A DNA stretch of 64,000 bases from Humulus lupulus (taxonomy: Eukaryota; Streptophyta; Magnoliopsida; Rosales; Cannabaceae): NCBI RefSeq assembly GCF_963169125.1, contig NC_084802.1, positions 41,314,607 through 41,378,606 on the forward strand, written 5' to 3'. Positions within the stretch are counted from its first letter, which is position 1, and each line of letters opens with the position of its first letter. Both the position numbers and the translations under genes were made by a program. This document shows, piece after piece, positions 20,680 to 33,827 of the stretch. The notes beneath the pieces are model-generated. The model searched no databases. It saw only the letters and a program-made list of their open reading frames with translations, and was not told where the DNA came from.

Positions 20680-23600
20680 TTACTTACCAAACAATTCCAG
20701 ATACCGTGCCAACATTACTTCCTCCAACTCCCATGTTGCCTCCCGTTCAGAACTATTACTCCATAGGACCTTGACTATCGAAATACTCTTAGACCGTAAT
20801 TCCTTCATCCCTCTATCTAGGATGCTAACCAGTCATTCCTCGTAACTCAAGTCTTTCTGGAGTGCTATCGTATCGTACTTGAGGACGGGAGATGGGTCTG
20901 ACACATATCTACGCAGCATCGAGATGCGAAATACATTATGGCTATCTGCTAGAGCTGGCGGTAGGGCTAATCTATATGCAACTGTTCCCACCTTGTCCAA
21001 TATCTCAAAAGGACCTATAAATCGGGGACTAAGCTTGCCTTTCTTCCCAATCCGCTTCACACCTTTCATAGGAGGTATCTTTAAGAAGACTTGATCTCCG
21101 ACTTTGAATTCCACATCACGCCGCCTGGCATCCGCATAACTTTTCTATCGGCTCTGAGCAGCGAGCATACGCTTTCTAATCAGCGCTACTGCATCCTGAG
21201 CCTCTCTAACAGCTTCGGGTCCAAGAAGTTTCCTTTCTCCTACCTCGTCCCAATGTAAGACACCTCCTTCCATAAAGTAACTCATAGGGTGCCATCCCGA
21301 TCGTTGACTAGTAGCTATTGTTGTAGGAGAACTCTATCAGTGGCAAATACTTACTCCATGATCCTCTGAAGTCAAGTACACAAGCACGCAACATATCCTC
21401 TAAAATATGTATGGTACACTCGGACTGACCATCGTTCTAAGGATGAAATGTCGTACTAAGACTTAACTTGGTACCCATAGCTTGCTGCAAGTGTCCCCAA
21501 AATCTCAATGTAAACACCGATCCTCTATCGGATACTATGGTTTTAGGGATTCCATACAGTCGTACTATTTCTCGGGCATAAATGTCTGCATACTGATCCG
21601 TTGTGTAAGTAGTCTTGACAGATAGGAAGTGAGCTGACTTGGTTAGTCTATCTACTATTACCCAAGCCGAGTTGTGCTGCTTATTTTTTCATGGTAGTCC
21701 TGTCACAAAGTCCATGGCTATGTTTTCCCACTTCCATTATGGAATAATAAGCGGTTGCAATAAGCCTGCAGGCCGCTGATGTTCTGCTTTCACTTGCTAG
21801 CATACTAAGCATTTAGACACATATTCTGCTCCGTCTTTCTTCATTCCTGGCCACCAATACAATGCCTTAAGGTCGTGAGTCATCTTGGTCGACCCTGGGT
21901 GAACTGAGTATGGAGTATTGTGTGCCTCTTCTAAAATATTCATCTTAATTCCATAGTCATCCGGCACACATACCCGACCTTTATATCTCAAGAACCCCTG
22001 TCCTGATAAAGAGAAATATGTGGCTTTGCCTTCTTTGACTGCAGCTACGTGAGATACTAACGTGTCATCATGCCCTTGCCCGATCCGTATATCTTCTAAC
22101 AGACTTGATTGGATGGACAAGTTAGCCAGTTTATCAATGACTACTTTTATTCCAGCATTGATCAGCTCTTGCTAAAGTGGCTTTTCTATCCCAGATATTG
22201 CTGCTAGATTCCCGTAACTCTTTCTACTTAGCGCATCAGCAACTACATTTTCTTTTCCTAGGTAGTATAGGATTTCACAATCATAATCCTTTACTAGTTC
22301 TAACCACTTGCGCTGCCTCATGTTGAGTTCTTTTTGCGTGAAGAAATACTTTAAGCTCTTGTGGTCCGTATAAATCTCACACCGTTCTCCATAAAGATAA
22401 TGGTGCCAGATTTTCAATGCGAAGACCACCGCTGCCAACTCCATATCGTGCGTTGGATAGCGTTACTTGTATTCCTTCAGCTGCCTTGAGGCATAGGCTA
22501 TCACTTTGTCATTCTGCATCAGCACACAACCCAAACCTTGCTTCGATGCATCACATTATACTACAAACTTGTCGTTGGGTGTCGGTATCCAAAGTACTGG
22601 TGTTGAGCATAACGTATCCTTATGCAACTAGAAGCTCTCTTCACACTTATCCATCTAGTTGAACCTTTGCTATTTCCGGGCCAGGTTAGTAAGCAGAGTG
22701 GCTATCTTAGAAAAGCCTTCTACAAACCTCTGATAATAGCCTGCTAGCCCGAGAAAACTTCTAACCTCTTAGGTCTTGGCCAATCTTTCACAGCCTCTAC
22801 CTTAGCTTGGTCTACAGCAACTCCATCCTTGGATACTATGTGGTCGAGGAACGCTACTTGCGAAACCAAAATTCGCACTTCTTAAACTTGGCGTAAAGTT
22901 GATACTCCTTCAGTTGCAACATGGTCATTCTTAAATGTTCCTTGTGCTCGACTTCGTCCTTGGAGTACACCAAAATATCGTCGATGAACACTACGATGAA
23001 TTTATCCAAATAATCCTTGAAGACCCGATTCATTAAATCCATAAATGCGGCTGAAGTGTTGGTAACACCAAAAGACATAACTAGAAACTCGTAATGTCCA
23101 TATCGAGTTCTAAAAGTTGTCTTAGGAATATCCTCTTCCCGTAACTTGAGCTGGTGATACCCGGACCGTAGATCAATCTTTGAAAACATGGTCGCTCCTT
23201 GGAGTTGATCAAACAAGTCGTCAATCCGGGGTAGCAGGTACTTATTCTTAATTGTCACCTTATTCAGGTCGTGGTAATCTATACACATCCGCATGCTTCC
23301 GTCCTTCTTCTTCAAAAATAGAATTGGTGCTCCCCATGGCGAATGGCTCGGTCTAATGAAACCCATGTCCAGGAGTTCTTGTAGCTGCGTTTTCAACTCC
23401 TTGAGTTCGGTAGGTGCCATTCGGTATGGTGCCTTCGAGATAGGCTCGATTCTCAGTACTAGTTCGATTGTGAAGTCAATTTCCCGAGTCGGCAGCAACC
23501 TTGGTAAGTCGTTAGGAAATACTTTTTGGAATTCTTTTATAGTGCGGACGTCTCCAAACTTTAGTGGTGTTTCCTTTACCACACCCGTGACACTGGCTAA

Positions 23601-23879
23601 GAATGTGTGACATCCTTTCTCTATCATCTTCTGAGCTTTGAGAGATGAAATAAGAGGTGTTCGTAGTCCTGAAACCTTTCACGTAAAACATAGTCTCTGA
23701 CCGTCAGGAGTTTTGAACATCACTTTCTTGCATCTACAGTCAATGGTTGCGCCATGCCTTGTAGCCAATCCATGCCCAGTATTACGTCGAAGTCTTTGAT
23801 CTCTAGCTCTATCGGGGTTCCTTCTAATTCTACGTCCTCAATTTTGATCGGCACGCCTCGTACTATTCGTGATGATAGG
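20680..23879 (-). pseudogene. pol: Element E pol remnant: RT, RNase H, integrase, chromodomain
   Basis: On the minus strand, an end-of-protease segment is followed by RT (23627-22854) with [10 protein letters not shown] and an intact FIDDIL catalytic motif. RNase H (22444-22172) and the integrase zinc-finger region (22120-21797) follow. The integrase C-terminal part (21114-20833, GPFEILDKVG) leads to a chromodomain-like tail with VKVLWSN and EATWELEE, ending in TAA at 20680. The pieces lie in three frames with stops between them, including a TGA just after 20833. This is a long-dead Tekay polyprotein, normally one continuous frame of about 1,500 residues together with gag. Confidence 0.88.
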
Positions 23880-26382
23880 TGTAATGCCCCAAATTTCCTA
23901 ATAAGGTTTAGGATCTTGATTAGGAGGCTGCGAGGGCCATAATTGATTTATTATGATATTTAATTATTATATGCATGTTTATGTGAATTATATTATTATA
24001 TGATGGTGAATGCATGCATATGGGCTCATATGTTAATTGCAAGGGCATTTTGGTAATTTGGCCGTTGGGGGCGTGATTGTGTAATTTTATGCATATGGGT
24101 GAGTTATAATTTTACCACATTATATGTGGATTGGTCCGAGCCATTCGACATGAGACGATCATGGGAATGCAAGTTTTCGGTCTAGTCATAACGGGATTAA
24201 GTTCGAGGCTCGGGGTGAGTCTCGGGGTCATTTTGATGATTCGAACATTACCGGGAATTAAAGGGTAATGTGATGTGATTTGTTGGCATTTGAGAATATC
24301 GAGAATAGCGGGAATTGGAGAGCGTTAATTATAATTAACGGTATAGGTTGGAAATGACGAATTTACCCCTTGGGAGTGTTTAGAAGCTTTAAATTGGCCC
24401 AGGGGCATTATGGTTTTTTGACCTTAAGGATTTATATCAGCTTTGGGGTTTAGAAAGCTGTGGAAACAGAACAGAAATAGAGTCTTATCCCCATCATTTT
24501 CTTCTCTCCCGTACATGTTCCTCCCTTCATTTCTCTTTGAATTTTGAGAGGCCAAATTGAGGAGTTAAGCTAGGAGATTAAAGGTGGGAGCTTAGGAACT
24601 TGATTCAGCCATGGAAGGGGATTCAAAATCAAGTTTGAGATAAGTTCCAGCCATGAGTTTCATGGTATACCCTGTTTTTCTATTAAGTTTTCAATTGAGG
24701 TTTTTGATGTGTTAGTTGTGAATTAATGGGAGTTCTTGAGTTTGGAAACTTGGGTTTTGATGAGGGTGAGATGTTGATGATGTTTAGGGGTTGAAATGGG
24801 TGTTAGGTTGGTGTTTTGGGTTGGTTTGAAGGGCTGGTTCCAAGGGAAAAATGCAGGGGAGTTTGCTGGTGCGTTGCTGGTTTTTGGGCTGATCAGGGTA
24901 ATGTGCCGCGGCCTGGCTATGGCGTGCCGCGGCCTAAGTGTGTTTCTGAGGAAATTATGCCTCTGTCAGGGGGATGAGCCGCGGCATGGCTATGGTGAGC
25001 CACGGCCCATCAAGGCAGATTTGGCCAAAATGGGGTTTTTGACTTAGGGATGCTTGCCATAGGCCTCGGGGTTGATCCTAGTACCCGGTTAAGTGGGGAT
25101 TGGTGTCCCGGAGGCTAGATATTGGTTTGAGGACCTATGTTGGTCATTTTTATTAATGGTATCCTATATGTTTGGTTATGACTAGGTGACCACTAAAGGA
25201 CTAAAAGCTGATCGTTCTCAAAGGTCGTTTCTTTTATTAATTCTCGCTCGAACCCAAGGTAAGAAAACTGCACCCCATATGTGATATGCGTGGCTATGAT
25301 TGATGCATGTTGGATGTTTAAATGTAAACATTGATAGCATAATGAATGCTTGGAAATCTTGCCCATTTGCATATGATTATTACTGAAGCATGCTGGATGG
25401 TTAAGTGTGATGCATGTGATGCACGAGAAACATGTGATTAGGGCATGCCATGAATGATGAATATGAGATTGGTCAGAGCTTGTGTCTCTGTCCTCTGCAT
25501 TGAATGACTCAAAGAGCATTAATGCAGGACCGACCTCAAGTTCGATGAATATAAACAAGCATTTATCTAGCCAAGGGCTAGCCATGTAGAGCCATTGCGG
25601 GAAATGGGCATTGGGCCCCTAGTGACTTGGTTGTCAGTCACTCAGTATGGTTTACTAGAATCTCAAGTGATATTCACTCGCCTGATCAGGGCTATGAGCT
25701 CTGTATGATCATTTTGATCATCATATGCATGGCTTGGGCACAGAGGCCCCTAGTGACTTGCTTGTTGGTCACTCAGCATGGTTTATCGGAACCTCTAGTG
25801 TTATGACACTCATCTGATTAGGATTGACTTGATAGTCCTCCAATCAGAAGGCCAGGACTTCTTGTCCTAGATACCCCAGCATCTGTTTGAATCCATTTGC
25901 ATGCTGAGTAGAGCTATGATTGCTAGGCATGCCAGATATGATTTGATATCATGATATGACTGTTTATGAGCATATGAGTTTTCTTGCTGGGCTTCGGCTC
26001 ACGGGTGCTTTGTGGTGCAGGTAAAAGCAAGAGGAAGTTGGACCATCCTTGAGTTGGAGAGCTTAGGTGACGACGTGTACATATGCAGCTGCTCGACCAA
26101 TACTTGGGCGAGGTTTGAAAGTGGAACTAGGGCTGAACCCTGTTTTGCCGCTTAGAACGGCCTATTGTAAACACTTTCTTGTAATAAACTCTGAAATTAT
26201 ATTTTTGGGATCCCAATGTATACAGTAAACGTTCTAGTGAAATGTTATATCTTAACCAAATTTTTTAACCCCTAAACCGCTAATCACACTTAGTTATACG
26301 TTTATGGCCAAACGACTCGATTAGCGAGTTTAGCACTGTTTGCAATGTGCACTGTAGCGGTCCCTGGAGTTGGGGCGTTACA
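23880..26382 (+). repeat. Solo LTR F of a Tekay-type element
   Basis: A 2,503-bp sequence starts TGTAATGCCCC and ends GGGGCGTTACA. It is flanked by the perfect duplication ATAGG (23875-23879 and 26383-26387) inside the protease region of element E. It has no internal region, so unequal recombination between two LTRs is the likely origin. It is related to the LTRs of elements B and D. It contains a CCGCGG-rich patch (24903-25010) and repeated CTAGTGACTTG/GTCACTCAG segments (25620-25790). Confidence 0.92.
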
Positions 26383-26387
26383 ATAGG

Positions 26388-26874
26388 ATTACTTTGCCCA
26401 AAGGCAATTCTGTCACAAACCTAGTTCTAAATCTTTCACAAGGTTTGTCTAATTTCTCTATCATTCCTAACGAGATATACGAGTATGATGCTCCCGAATC
26501 AAATAATACTGAACATATATTATCAAGGATAGGAATCTGACCTATGACCACTTTGTTACTAGCTTCAGCTTCTCCTTGGGTCAAGACAAAGACTCTGGCA
26601 TGAACCCTCCTGTTGTCCCTTTTTTCTTCTTGCTTGAGTTGTGGACATTCTCTCTTCTGATGACCTTCCTGGCCACAATTGTAGCATCCCTTGGTGTTTC
26701 CACGACATTCACCAGGATGTTTCTTTTGGCATTTGGAGCACTGTGGGTATTCTACATAACCCGACCTATTATTTCCATTGTTTGTCTGTGCCCTTTTGTC
26801 ACCATCCGCTTGCTTATTGTCAGGATGCCTTCTCTTCTGGCCATTATTGTTGCTATGCTGATGATTATTGCTGT
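26388..26874 (-). pseudogene. Element E gag C-terminus and protease, left part of a split gene
   Basis: Reading leftwards from the junction with element D, a Gln/Asn-rich stretch leads to two zinc motifs (CSKCQKKHPGEC and CYNCGQEGHQKREC). The protease follows with LFDSGASYSYI, which has the expected Asp-Ser-Gly. The N-terminal half of gag lies 33.7 kb away at 60609-61487. The protease is cut again by solo LTR F. Confidence 0.85.
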
Positions 26875-29360
26875 TGTAACGCCCTGGTTACTCCAAGACC
26901 ATTACTGTGAGCTTTGAACCGTGCTTAACTTGCTGATCAAGTCATTTGGTTATAAACGTGAATCTAGGTGTTGTTAATAGGCTAAGGTGAAAAAAAACTT
27001 GATCAAAATGAAATGATATATTTTATTTAAAACATAAAATTGTACATGGGCCCATAAAAGCGTTTATAAGTTATTTACAATCCAAAATGGTCATTACAGT
27101 GTAAAAATTACAACCCGCCGACCTAACCGGCAAAAATAGGGTTAACCCCAAGTTCCTTCGAGAAACTCCTTGGCCGTGGTGGTCAAGCGGCCACATATGT
27201 ACACATCGCCACCTAAGCTCTCCACTCAAGGCTAGGTGAGTTTTTCTTTTCCTTTACCTGCACCACATAGAACCCGTGAGCCAAGGGTCAGCAAGAAAAC
27301 TCATAACTGTATGTATATAATTTTAGATGATGATTATGATAATCATCCAGAGCTTATAGCCCTAAATAGATGAGTGATTGTTGTGTAAGTCACTAATGTG
27401 GGTTCCGCACCCTTAGCAAATGAGTGACCATGGAGTCACTAGCTTAAACCAGATGAGTAACTAATGAGTGAGTGACTAATGTAAACCAACTGAGTGACCA
27501 TGGAGTCACTAAAGTAAACCAAATGAGTGACCATGGAGTCACTAATGTGGGTTCCGCACCCTTAGCCATGTGACAATGCTGTCACCTGGGCCTTCTGGCC
27601 CTGGCTCTAAGTGACTTTCCATTAGACTAGACAAGCGCTTTAGTTTTCATCGAACTTGAGGTCGGTCAAGCATAAATGCCCATGATGAGTCATTCAATGC
27701 TTATGTCGATTAGATCTAATCTTTTTGGCTTGCGTTAAACATGCTAAAACCGTTCTTGACTATTAAGCCAATACCATACGACCAGTGCTCAGTACTACTG
27801 CCGAACTTGACTAGTAAGTCACAGCTTCACAGTTAATATTGACACCATTGCCGATTCTGAATAATAAGTCAGTGCCATTCACAAGTAAGCAAGATTTCTA
27901 AGCATTTAATATGCAATCAATGTCCACATATATGTCACTCAACATGCCTCATGAACAACCATGCATGTCACATATGGGGTGCAGTTTTCTTACCTCTGGT
28001 TCGAGTGAGAAATAGTAAAACAACGACCCTTGAGAACGATCAATCTTTTAGTTCCTTAGTGGTCACCTGGTCATAACCAAATATGGGATTCCATCAATAA
28101 AATAAATAATAAAAGGTTCCTGAATAAAGACCTCGCCTCCGGGACGTCGAATCCTACTAAACCGGGTAGTAGGAATGATCCCGAGGCCTAAGGTTTGAGT
28201 TCCCATGACAAAAACACATTTCTGGCCAAAAATGCTCTTAAGAGCCGCGACCCTACATCCACCATGCCACGGCCCGCCTCTCAAACAGAGGCGCTAGCCT
28301 CAAGCTCCTACACTCTATGCCGCGGCATGCCTTCCAAGCCCCGTGACCCTACCTGCCCATCAGCCAAAAACCCCCATTTTCTCCCATCAAAACCTCATTT
28401 TCCCCTCTTTTAATCCTTCCAAAAACTCACTCAAACATCTCCAAATCCAAACCAAGCATTACCACAACACAATCAACATTCCAACAACAAAACCCACGCT
28501 TTGAACCACTAAAAACCACAACAATTACTCAATTCTATAATAAAAAGTTCTAGCTCAAAAATAACTTCAAAACAGAGTAAAAACCAGAAATTTCATGGCT
28601 GAATCTTACCTCAAGCTCAAGATCAAACGATCTTCAATGACTGAACACAATCCTAAACCCTCAAGGCTTGATTCCCTAGCTTGAATCCTCAATTGGAGCT
28701 TCGAAACTTCAAAGGGAAGGAGAAGGTGAAGATGATCGTGGGAGAGGAAAACTAGTGCTATGTTTTGGCTTCAGCTTATGACCTTCTACAACTTTCTCAA
28801 GTTCGCATATATCCTTAAGTTAAAAGACAAAAATACCCCTAGGATTAATTCATTTCCTTAACAGCCACCAAGGGCAAAATCGTCCTTTCCCGCCTATCTT
28901 GTTAATCATAATTAACGTCCTCCAATTCCCGTTATTCCCAATATTCTCAAATACTAAAAAATCATATCCCATTACCCTTTAAATTCCCGATAACGTTCTA
29001 ATCACCAAATTACCCCGAGACTCACCCCGAGCCCCGAAATCAACCCCGTTATGACCAAACCACTAACCTGCATTAAAAGATCGTCTCATGCCGAAAAGCT
29101 CGAACAAATCCACATTATAATGTGGCCTTATCAATAGTTCACCAACATGCATGAAAATATAAAATTACGCCATCAACAGGCCAAATTACCAAAATCCCCC
29201 TGTCATGAAATGTGGACCCACATGCATGCATTTAACATCATATTATAATATAATTCACATAAACATGCACATAATCATTTAATGGCATAATAAATCAATT
29301 ATGGCCCTCCCGGCCTACCAATCCAACCTTAAACTTCATTAGGGATTTTGAGGCATTACA
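26875..29360 (-). repeat. Element D 3' LTR
   Basis: On the minus strand it runs from TGTAATGCCTC to GGGCGTTACA and is 2,486 bp long. It contains several copies of GAGTGACCATGGAGTCACT (about 27428-27545), one unit more than the other LTR, and a patch rich in CCGCGG and CCACGGCC (28245-28370). Confidence 0.93.
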
Positions 29361-29385
29361 AATATCCCCTCCTTACAGAAATTTC
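29361..29385 (-). other. Element D polypurine tract
   Basis: Minus-strand CTGTAAGGAGGGGATATT directly precedes the 3' LTR. Confidence 0.75.
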
Positions 29386-29396
29386 GTCCTCGAAAT

Positions 29397-32300
29397 TTAC
29401 CTGAACAACTCGGGATATTGATTCCGTATATTTGTCTCCAGCTCCTAGGTCGCTTCCTCGACCTTGCTATTCCTCCATAATACCTTAACCAAAGGTATCG
29501 TCTTATTTCTGAGGACCTTGTCCTTTTTGTCAAGTATCTGGACTGGCTGTTCCTCATAGGAGAGATCTGCCTCAAGCTTCAGATCTTCGTAACTCAAAAC
29601 ATGAGTCACATCAGATACATACCTCCAAAGAGCTAAAACATGAAATACGTTATGCACTACTCGTAATGCCGGTGGTAAGGCCAACCTGTAAGCCACCTGA
29701 CCAATCCTCTCTAGGATCTCAAATGGACCTACAAATCTAGGGCTCAGCTTGCCCTTCTTTCCAAATCTTCTCATCCCTTTCCATGGTGAGACTCTAAGGA
29801 AAACATAGTCTCCCACTTGGAACTCCACGTTCCAGCGCTTGGGATCTGCATAACTTTTCTGTCTACTCTGAGAAGCGAGCATCCAAGCTCTAATATTCTC
29901 AATGGCCTCACTGGTCCTCTGAACTTCCTCAGGACCCAAGTATCTCCTTTCTCCTATCTCATCCCAATGAATGGGATATCTGCATTTCCTACCATACAGC
30001 ATCTCATAAGGTGTCATCCCAATGGTAGACTGATAACTGTTGTTGTAGGAAAACTCTATCAAAGGTAGATACTTACTCCAGGATCCACCAAAGTCCAGCA
30101 CACATACTCGCAACATGTCTTCTAATATTTGGATCGTCCTCTTAGATTGTCCATCTGTCTGAGGATGATAAGCAGTACTAAACTTCAACTGTGTTCCCAT
30201 GGCTTTTTGTAAACTCCCCAGAACTTGAAAGTAAAAGTGGGGTCCCGATCTGACACGATCGACCTAGGTGCTCCATGGAGGCGCACGATCTCTCTCACAT
30301 AGAGATCTGCGTATTGATCAACGATATATGTAGTCCATACTGGTAAGAAGTGAGCTGACTTGGTGTAGCGATCCACAATAACCCATACTGAATCATGTTG
30401 ACCAACAGTCCTGGGTAACCCCACCAAGAAATCCATCGTGATGTCCTCCCATTTCCACTATGGGATATCCAGAGGCTGCAATAACCCTGCTGGCCTCTAA
30501 TGCTCAGCCTTGACCTGTTGACATGTCAAGCACTTAGCCACATATTCCACTACATCATTCTTCATCTCCGGCCACCAATACAATGATCTCACATCCTGAT
30601 ACATCTTCGTGGTGCCTGGATGCAAAGAGTAAGGAGTAGTATGAGATTCATCCAGAATCTCTCATCTCAATGCAGTGTCTAACAGAATACATATTTGATC
30701 CTTGTATCTCAGCAAGGCCAAATCAGACACTGTATAATCTCTGGATAATCCTGCCAAAACATCTTCTTTAATCTTGATCAGCTGTGGATTACCCAATTGA
30801 CCCTCCTCGATTCTCTCCAACAGTGTAGACTGTAGCATAATATTGGCCAACTGGCTCACCAGCAACTCTATACCAGCTCTGGTCATATCCTCTGCTAACT
30901 CTCTGGCTATCAACCTGATAGTATAAATCTGTCCTGGACCCTTCCGACTTAAAGCATCAGCTACCACGTTGGCCTTTCCAGGATGATACAAAATCTCACA
31001 GTCATAATCTTTTACTAACTCCAGCCAATGCCTTTGTCTCATATTCAGGTCTTTCTGCGTGAAGAAGTACTTCAGGCTCTTTTGGTCAGTATAAATCTCA
31101 CACTTCTCCACATAAAGGTAATGCCTCCATACCTTCAAAGCAAAGACCACAGCCGCTAACTCCAAATCATGAGTGGGATATCTCTGTTCATACTCCTTTA
31201 GCTGACGTGAGGCATAAGCGATCACCTTGCCTGACTGCATCAGAACATAGCCCAAACCCTGATGTGAGGCATCATAGTAAATCACAAACTTCTCTTCATC
31301 TGTTGGAAGACTCTGAACTGGAGTTGTAATCAACCTCTGCTTCAGTTCCTGGAAGCTGTTCTCACACCTATCTCACCACACAAGCTTCTAATTCTTGCGT
31401 GTCAGCTTAGTTAATGAAGTAGCAATCTTTGAGAACCCTTCCATGAAACATCTGTAATAACCTGCCAAACCAAGGAAACTTCTAACCTCAGAAGCATTCT
31501 TTGGCCTTGGCCAATCTTTGACTGCCTCAATCTTTGCTAGATCTACTTTAATCCCCTCCTTACGGACCATGTGCCCAAGGAAAGATACCTGAGATAACCA
31601 GAACTCACATTTCTTGAATTTGGAAAACAATTTGTGTTCCCTCAGTCTCTGTAGAACCAATCTCAAATGATGTTCATGCTCTGACTCTGACTGAGATTAA
31701 ACCAGGATATCATTGATGAAGACGATCACAAACTGGTCCAGATAATCATTGAACACTCTGTTCATCAAATCCATAAAAGCAGCTGGGGCATTAGTCAATC
31801 CAAAATACATGACTAGGAACTCATAATTCCCATATCTAGTGCGAAAATCAGTCTTTGGTATGTCTCCCTCCTTGACCCTCAACTGATGATAACCAGAACG
31901 AAGGTCTATCTTTGATAATACCCTTTTTCTAATTGACTGCTCAAACAAATCATCTGTCCTTGGAAGAGGATACTTGTTCTTAATTATTAACTTATTCAGT
32001 TCTCTGCAATCAATGCACATCCTCAAAGAACCATCCTTCTTCACAAATGGCGCACCCCAAGGTGAGAAACTAGGTCTGATAAAGCCCAAATCTAACAGCT
32101 CTTGTAACTGTACTTTCAATTCTTTTAACTCAGCTAGGGCCATTCTGTAAGGTGCTCTAGACACTGGCTCCATCCCTGGTGCCAGTTCTATCAAAAACTC
32201 AATCTCTCTGTGTGGTGGCAACCCTGGTAAATCTTCTGGAAATACGTCCAGAAACTCACAGACTAGTTTGGTCTCTTCTGGTCTCATTGGCATGACTTGA

Positions 32301-33810
32301 GTGGTATCCACCACACCGGCTAAGAATCCTATGTAATCTCCTTGCAACAGATCTCTAGCCCTCAAAATAGAAATCATAGGTATGCGAGGTCCATGCACAG
32401 TACCAACAAACACAAAAGGATCCTCACCTTCAGGCTCAAAGGTGACCATCTTCCTTCTGCAGTCAATGGTTGCCCCATACTTTGCCAACCAGTCCATACC
32501 CAGAATCATGTCAAAGTCAGTCATAACCAACTCCATCAAATCCACTGACAACTCTCTGCCCTCCACCGTCACTGGCAAAGATCTGACCCATCTCTTGGAT
32601 ACTACTAACTCCCCAGTGGGTAATAAGGTCTCTCGAACCCCACAGCATAATAATCACATGGTCTACACGTCTATCAATAATTCTACTAGCAACAAAAGAA
32701 TGTATAGCACCAGAGTTAATCAAAATAGTATAAGAGATTCCAGCACTAAGAAGCTGACCTGTAACTACTGAGGGTGAAGCCTCAGCTTCTGCTTGTGTCA
32801 AGACGAACACTCGAGCTGGGGCCGAGCTGTCCGCTTTCCTGGGTTCTTCCTTTCTTGCTTTTGGGAAGTCTTTCTTGAGATGACCCACTGCTCCACATAA
32901 GAAGCAAGCTTTTTCCCTACACTCTCCCAAATGACGTCTCTTGCACCTAGGGCACTCAGGATAAGTCTTCCAGGCCTCACTGCCACCCTGACGACCCATT
33001 GAAATACCACGGGGTTGCCTGTTAGGACCTAGAGTTGGGAAGGTGTTAGGAACCTTCCTCTTCTGATCACTAGGGCCTCCACCTCTACCAGAACCCACAA
33101 ATGGAGGACCTGTCCTCTCAACTCTCTTCTAGCTACATTGTCCCGCCAGATCGTGTTTTCTGTGCTCTCAGCTGTGAGCGCCTTCTCCACCACCTATGTG
33201 TAAGTAGTAACCCCTGCCACAGTGGTGATACGAACATCCCGGGCTAATCTAGGTTGTATCCCCTGGAGAAACTTCTCCCTTCTGGTCCCATCAATGGGCA
33301 CCAGATTCATGGAAAACTTTGCCAATCTATCAAACTTCAAAGCATATTTAGTCACTGATAAACTCCCTGAAGTAATCTGATAAACTCCTCAGCTTTAGCA
33401 GCCCTGATGGCATCATTATAATACTTCTCATTGAGCAGAGTCTGAAACTCTTCCCAACTCAGAGCATTGATGTTTCTGGTCTGGGATATAACCTCCCACC
33501 ATATTCGGGCATCCTCGTGAAACATTTACGTGGCACAGGCCACCCTCTCATTACCAAACACCCTTGTGAAGTCAAGGATGATGGTAATCATGCTCATCCA
33601 TTGCTCAACTTTAGCAGGATCTGCACTACCCTCAAATACTGGAGGTTGCTGTTTCTTGAACCTTTCATAAAGAGGCTCCCATTTTCTACCAACCTCAGGC
33701 AGCTGCTCAACTGTTGGCACTGATACAAGTGGTGCCTTTGGTACACTAGTTCCTGCAGGAACTTGTTGTTGTCTCAGGAGGCAGGAAGAAGAAATCTGCC
33801 TCAATACTCT
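29397..33810 (-). pseudogene. Element D gag-pol remnant (gag C-part to chromodomain)
   Basis: Pieces of a Tekay polyprotein lie on the minus strand in three frames: gag (33804-33526), zinc knuckle and protease (33098-32517), RT (32578-31388), RNase H (31333-30662), integrase (30436-29445) and chromodomain (to 29397). Besides frameshifts and stops, key residues are replaced. The zinc motif CFLCGAVGHLKKDF lacks its last Cys. The protease has INSG for IDSG. RT has FINDIL for FIDDIL. The integrase has GQSKRT for GQSERT. A Trp codon near the end of the chromodomain has become TAG. No enzyme activity is expected. Element B shows the intact form of each motif. Confidence 0.9.
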
Positions 33811-33827
33811 GGCTTGCAGGTTAATAA

